From: an uncultured Bacteroides sp.
GTDB taxonomy: Bacteria; Bacteroidota; Bacteroidia; Bacteroidales; Bacteroidaceae
Assembly (NCBI GenBank): GCA_900755095.1
Contig: CAAEFE010000099.1
Location: forward strand, 1 to 64,000
Direction of reading: 5' to 3'
Length of the DNA stretch: 64,000 nucleotides
The notes under the pieces are model-generated. The model did not search any database. It was not told the DNA's origin and saw nothing but the letters and a program-made list of their open reading frames with translations. A program made the position numbers and the translations under genes. Position 1 is the stretch's first letter. Each line of letters starts with the position of its first letter. This document shows, piece by piece, positions 61,506-64,000 of the stretch.

Positions 61506-62564
61506 TTATTTATCCAGAATCAGCATCGCATCACCGTATGTACCGAAGCGATAACCTTCCTTCAACGCTACATGATAAGCATCCATCACCTGTTCGTAAC
61601 CACCGAAAGCGGCCACAATCATCAGCAGTGTAGACAACGGCATGTGGAAGTTGGAAATCATCGAATTGGCCACAGTAAACTCATACGGAGGGAAGATGAA
61701 CTTGTTGGTCCAGCCTTCAAACTCTTTCAAATGTCCGTCGGTGCTCACCGCACTTTCGATAGCACGCATCACGGTTGTACCTACGGCACACACGTTTTTA
61801 CCCTTATCCTTGGCACGGTTGACCGTATTGACAGCTTCCGCGTTTACAATCATCTGCTCGGAGTCCATCTTATGCTTCGTCAGGTCTTCTACGTCGATAT
61901 CACGGAAGTTGCCCAGACCGGCATGCAAGGTGATATAAGCGAAATCAATACCTTTGATTTCCAGACGCTTCATCAGCTCACGGCTAAAGTGCAGGCTGGC
62001 TGTCGGAGCAGTTACCGCACCTTCGTTCTTGGCGAAGATGGACTGGAAACGTTCCGAATCTTCCGGCTCTACAGGACGGTTGATGATGGAATGGGGCAGG
62101 GGAGTCTCACCCAGAGCATAGAGGGCTTTCTTGAACTCATCGTGCGGTCCGTCATAAAGGAAACGGAGCGTACGGCCGCGGGAAGTGGTGTTGTCTATTA
62201 CTTCCGCTACCATCGAGTCGTCGGCACCGAAATACAACTTGTTGCCGATACGGATTTTACGGGCAGGATCTACCAGCACATCCCACAGACGGAGTTCTTC
62301 GTTCAGCTCACGCAACAGGAATACTTCGATACGAGCTCCCGTCTTCTCCTTATTACCATACAGACGTGCCGGGAATACCTTCGTATCGTTGAATATAAAT
62401 ACGTCTTTATCATCAAAGTAGTTCAAAACATCCTTGAACATCTTGTGTTCAATCTCTCCAGTACGACGGTGCAACACCATCAAGCGCGACTCATCTCTAT
62501 ACTTCGTAGGATGCAAAGCGATTTTATCCTCGGGTAACTTAAATTTGAATTGTGATAGCTTCAT
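61506..62564 (-). CDS. queA: S-adenosylmethionine:tRNA ribosyltransferase-isomerase
   Basis: Transfers and isomerises the ribosyl part of SAM to 7-aminomethyl-7-deazaguanine in tRNA, forming epoxyqueuosine, the substrate of QueG (25575). The 352-residue protein shows the N-terminal [25 protein letters not shown], and the conserved [24 protein letters not shown] and [19 protein letters not shown]. It is 17 nt downstream of truB. Confidence 0.97.
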   Translation of the reverse strand: MKLSQFKFKLPEDKIALHPTKYRDESRLMVLHRRTGEIEHKMFKDVLNYFDDKDVFIFNDTKVFPARLYGNKEKTGARIEVFLLRELNEELRLWDVLVDPARKIRIGNKLYFGADDSMVAEVIDNTTSRGRTLRFLYDGPHDEFKKALYALGETPLPHSIINRPVEPEDSERFQSIFAKNEGAVTAPTASLHFSRELMKRLEIKGIDFAYITLHAGLGNFRDIDVEDLTKHKMDSEQMIVNAEAVNTVNRAKDKGKNVCAVGTTVMRAIESAVSTDGHLKEFEGWTNKFIFPPYEFTVANSMISNFHMPLSTLLMIVAAFGGYEQVMDAYHVALKEGYRFGTYGDAMLILDK

Positions 62565-62581
62565 ATCTATTCCTTATTACG

Positions 62582-63304
62582 TTAATTATTATCTTCGTCG
62601 TTTTCTATTTCCTGCCGGTCGATCCACTCTTTAAAGTGTTCGGGGTCCAGGCAATCTTCCAGACGGACATCCCCCACACGTGTGCGGATCAGTTCCGTCA
62701 GATGGGCTCCGCTCTGAAGCACTTCGCCGATGTCACGGGCCAGGGCACGGATATACGTCCCTTTGCTGCACACCACGCGGATTCGGATCGTCGGTTCCGG
62801 ATCGTCCAGACGGCATTCAAGCAACTCTATCTCATCAATAACAAGTTGCTTCGCCTTTAGTTCCACCTCTTCACCTTTACGTGCCAGCTCATAAGCGCGC
62901 TTGCCGTCCACCATGCAGGCGGAAAAGGCAGGGGGCACCTGCTCGATGGCACCAAGGAAGTGCGTCAGTGTTTCTTCCACCAGCTCCCGGGTGATATGTC
63001 CGGTAGGGTAGGTGGCATCTATTTCATGTTCCAGGTCGTACGAGGGAGTGGTAGCGCCCAGCCGGAGCGTGGCTACATATTCCTTGGTATGATACTGAAA
63101 TTCTTCTATTCGTTTCGTAGCCTTGCCGGTGCAGAGGATCATCACTCCCGTGGCGAGAGGATCGAGCGTTCCGGCATGACCTACTTTCAGTTTTTTCACT
63201 CCTATCCGGCGGCAGATATGATAGCGGACGTGTCCTACTACCTTAAATGATGTCCAGCCGAGAGGTTTATTGAAAAACAGTACTTCTCCTTTTTTAAAAT
63301 TCAC
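62582..63304 (-). CDS. truB: tRNA pseudouridine-55 synthase
   Basis: Makes pseudouridine 55 in the T loop of tRNAs. The 240-residue protein has the catalytic Asp in KVGHAGTLDPLATGVMIL (about Asp48), then GTYIRALARDIGEVL. It opens with FFNKPLGWTSFKVV. It lacks a large C-terminal PUA domain and ends in an acidic tail (EIENDEDNN). It is located between uppP and queA. Confidence 0.96.
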   Translation of the reverse strand: MNFKKGEVLFFNKPLGWTSFKVVGHVRYHICRRIGVKKLKVGHAGTLDPLATGVMILCTGKATKRIEEFQYHTKEYVATLRLGATTPSYDLEHEIDATYPTGHITRELVEETLTHFLGAIEQVPPAFSACMVDGKRAYELARKGEEVELKAKQLVIDEIELLECRLDDPEPTIRIRVVCSKGTYIRALARDIGEVLQSGAHLTELIRTRVGDVRLEDCLDPEHFKEWIDRQEIENDEDNN

Positions 63305-63364
63305 GTTATAGAGTTATAAATAACGAGTTGTGAGTGGGAGTAAAATGACCCACGACTTACAACT
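63305..63364 (-). terminator. Hairpin between uppP and truB
   Basis: The minus-strand AGTTGTAAGTCGTGGG pairs imperfectly with CCCACTCACAACT. The hairpin includes the uppP stop codon and is followed by CGTTATTT. The region also shows a loose heptamer register (GAGTTAT, GAGTTGT, GAGTGGG). It may modulate read-through into truB. Confidence 0.4.
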
Positions 63365-64000
63365 GCGTAATAATTACCGCCAATCCCGCTATTGCACAAT
63401 AGATGGCAAAGTAGATCAGCTTTCCTTTCTTCACAATATTAATCATCCACTTGCAGGCAAGGCAACCGGCTACAAAAGCCGCCAGAAAGCCAACAACCAA
63501 TGATAACGCAGGGATATCCCCCACTACATCTTCACCTTTCATCATCTTTACACTATCAAGCAACGCTTCCCCGAGAATGGGAGGGATCACCATCAGAAAA
63601 GAGAACTGCGCCAGTTTTGCCTTGTTATCTCCCAACAGAAGTCCCGTAGCAATAGTAGATCCCGAACGGGACAGCCCCGGCAACACCGCACAAGCCTGTG
63701 CCAGACCAATGATAAAGGCATCTTTCATCGAAATCTTATCCTTTTGACGTGGCTTATAATAGTACGAGAATGACAGCAGGGCAGCAGTCAGCAACAGCAT
63801 GCAGCCTACAATCATCAGTCCCGAACCGAAAATAGCTTCTACATAATCTTTAAAGAATACGCCTACAATACCAATCGGTATCATCGAAATCACGATATTG
63901 ATCACATAACGAGTCTCATCGTTCATCTGAAACTTGAATAATCCTTTGAAAATCCAGTCAATCTCTTTCCACAGAATCACCAGCGTACTACATACGGTAG
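63357..64000 (-). CDS. uppP: Undecaprenyl-diphosphatase, partial at the window edge
   Basis: Dephosphorylates undecaprenyl diphosphate, recycling the lipid carrier for cell-wall synthesis. The C-terminal part is present, with [18 protein letters not shown], the phosphate-binding motif, and several transmembrane helices ([38 protein letters not shown]). The frame is open to the window edge and the N-terminal EGLTEFLP-type motif lies outside. The GTG at 63980 is internal, not the start. Confidence 0.93.
   Translation of the reverse strand, partial: TVCSTLVILWKEIDWIFKGLFKFQMNDETRYVINIVISMIPIGIVGVFFKDYVEAIFGSGLMIVGCMLLLTAALLSFSYYYKPRQKDKISMKDAFIIGLAQACAVLPGLSRSGSTIATGLLLGDNKAKLAQFSFLMVIPPILGEALLDSVKMMKGEDVVGDIPALSLVVGFLAAFVAGCLACKWMINIVKKGKLIYFAIYCAIAGLAVIITQL

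Noticed and set aside
61473..62537. Long plus-strand frame of 354 codons
   Set aside because: It is the antisense of queA, which has full family motifs; long antisense frames come from codon bias.

Overview
The window is chromosomal DNA of a Bacteroides species, probably close to B. thetaiotaomicron, B. ovatus or B. xylanisolvens. The evidence is the SusC/SusD gene pairs, the many lipoproteins with an acidic stretch after the lipidated Cys, families largely confined to Bacteroidetes (DUF3836, DUF4302, DUF4271, DUF3244, DUF4861), a DPP-IV peptidase, and promoters of the Bacteroides type (TTTG, about 20 nt, TAnnTTTG). Species assignment is inference.

Layout. 1-385: a left-edge gene start and a possible gene relict. 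386-13287: core genes dtd, a MazG-type gene, deoC, a DUF1266 gene, a polyprenyl synthase, polA, a DUF3836 protein, a two-component pair, cysE and an rRNA methyltransferase. 13496-26606: DPP-IV, purD, two membrane proteins, mnmD, a zinc-type ABC binding protein and ATPase, a large DUF2723 glycosyltransferase-like protein, a deacetylase and queG. 26725-43286: two mirror-image five-gene SusCD loci facing away from each other. 43492-44682: an outer-membrane-type protein. 44961-48043: DUF4861, kduD and kduI for unsaturated uronate catabolism. 48311-53309: tRNA-Gln, tyrS, tatD, yidD, rnpA, hemD, DUF4271 and a LOG-family gene. 53490-57559: a small accessory block with a TPR regulator. 57560-58711: no gene, but strikingly repetitive DNA. 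58712-64000: metK, two tiny membrane proteins, folK, a zinc-ribbon protein, queA, truB and a partial uppP.

The main discovery candidate is at 34773-35386. The left SusC gene lacks its signal peptide and the start of its first domain. Its open frame begins at a 21-bp sequence that occurs once more, inverted, inside the intact right SusC gene. The 572 bp between the copies carries the only good promoter and the missing 5' coding part. One inversion would join promoter, signal peptide and N-terminus in frame to the left locus and leave the right locus headless. This is a DNA switch choosing between two alternative five-protein uptake systems. No recombinase gene lies in the window.

A second theme is hidden periodicity. 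Non-coding stretches at 21157-21258, 44834-44932 and through 57754-58462 are degenerate tandem arrays with a strict 22-bp period but different sequences, some with long inverted arms. Separately, short arrays with a 7-bp period occur before several genes and, in frame, inside mnmD and the zinc ABC ATPase gene. A candidate SAM-binding riboswitch precedes metK.
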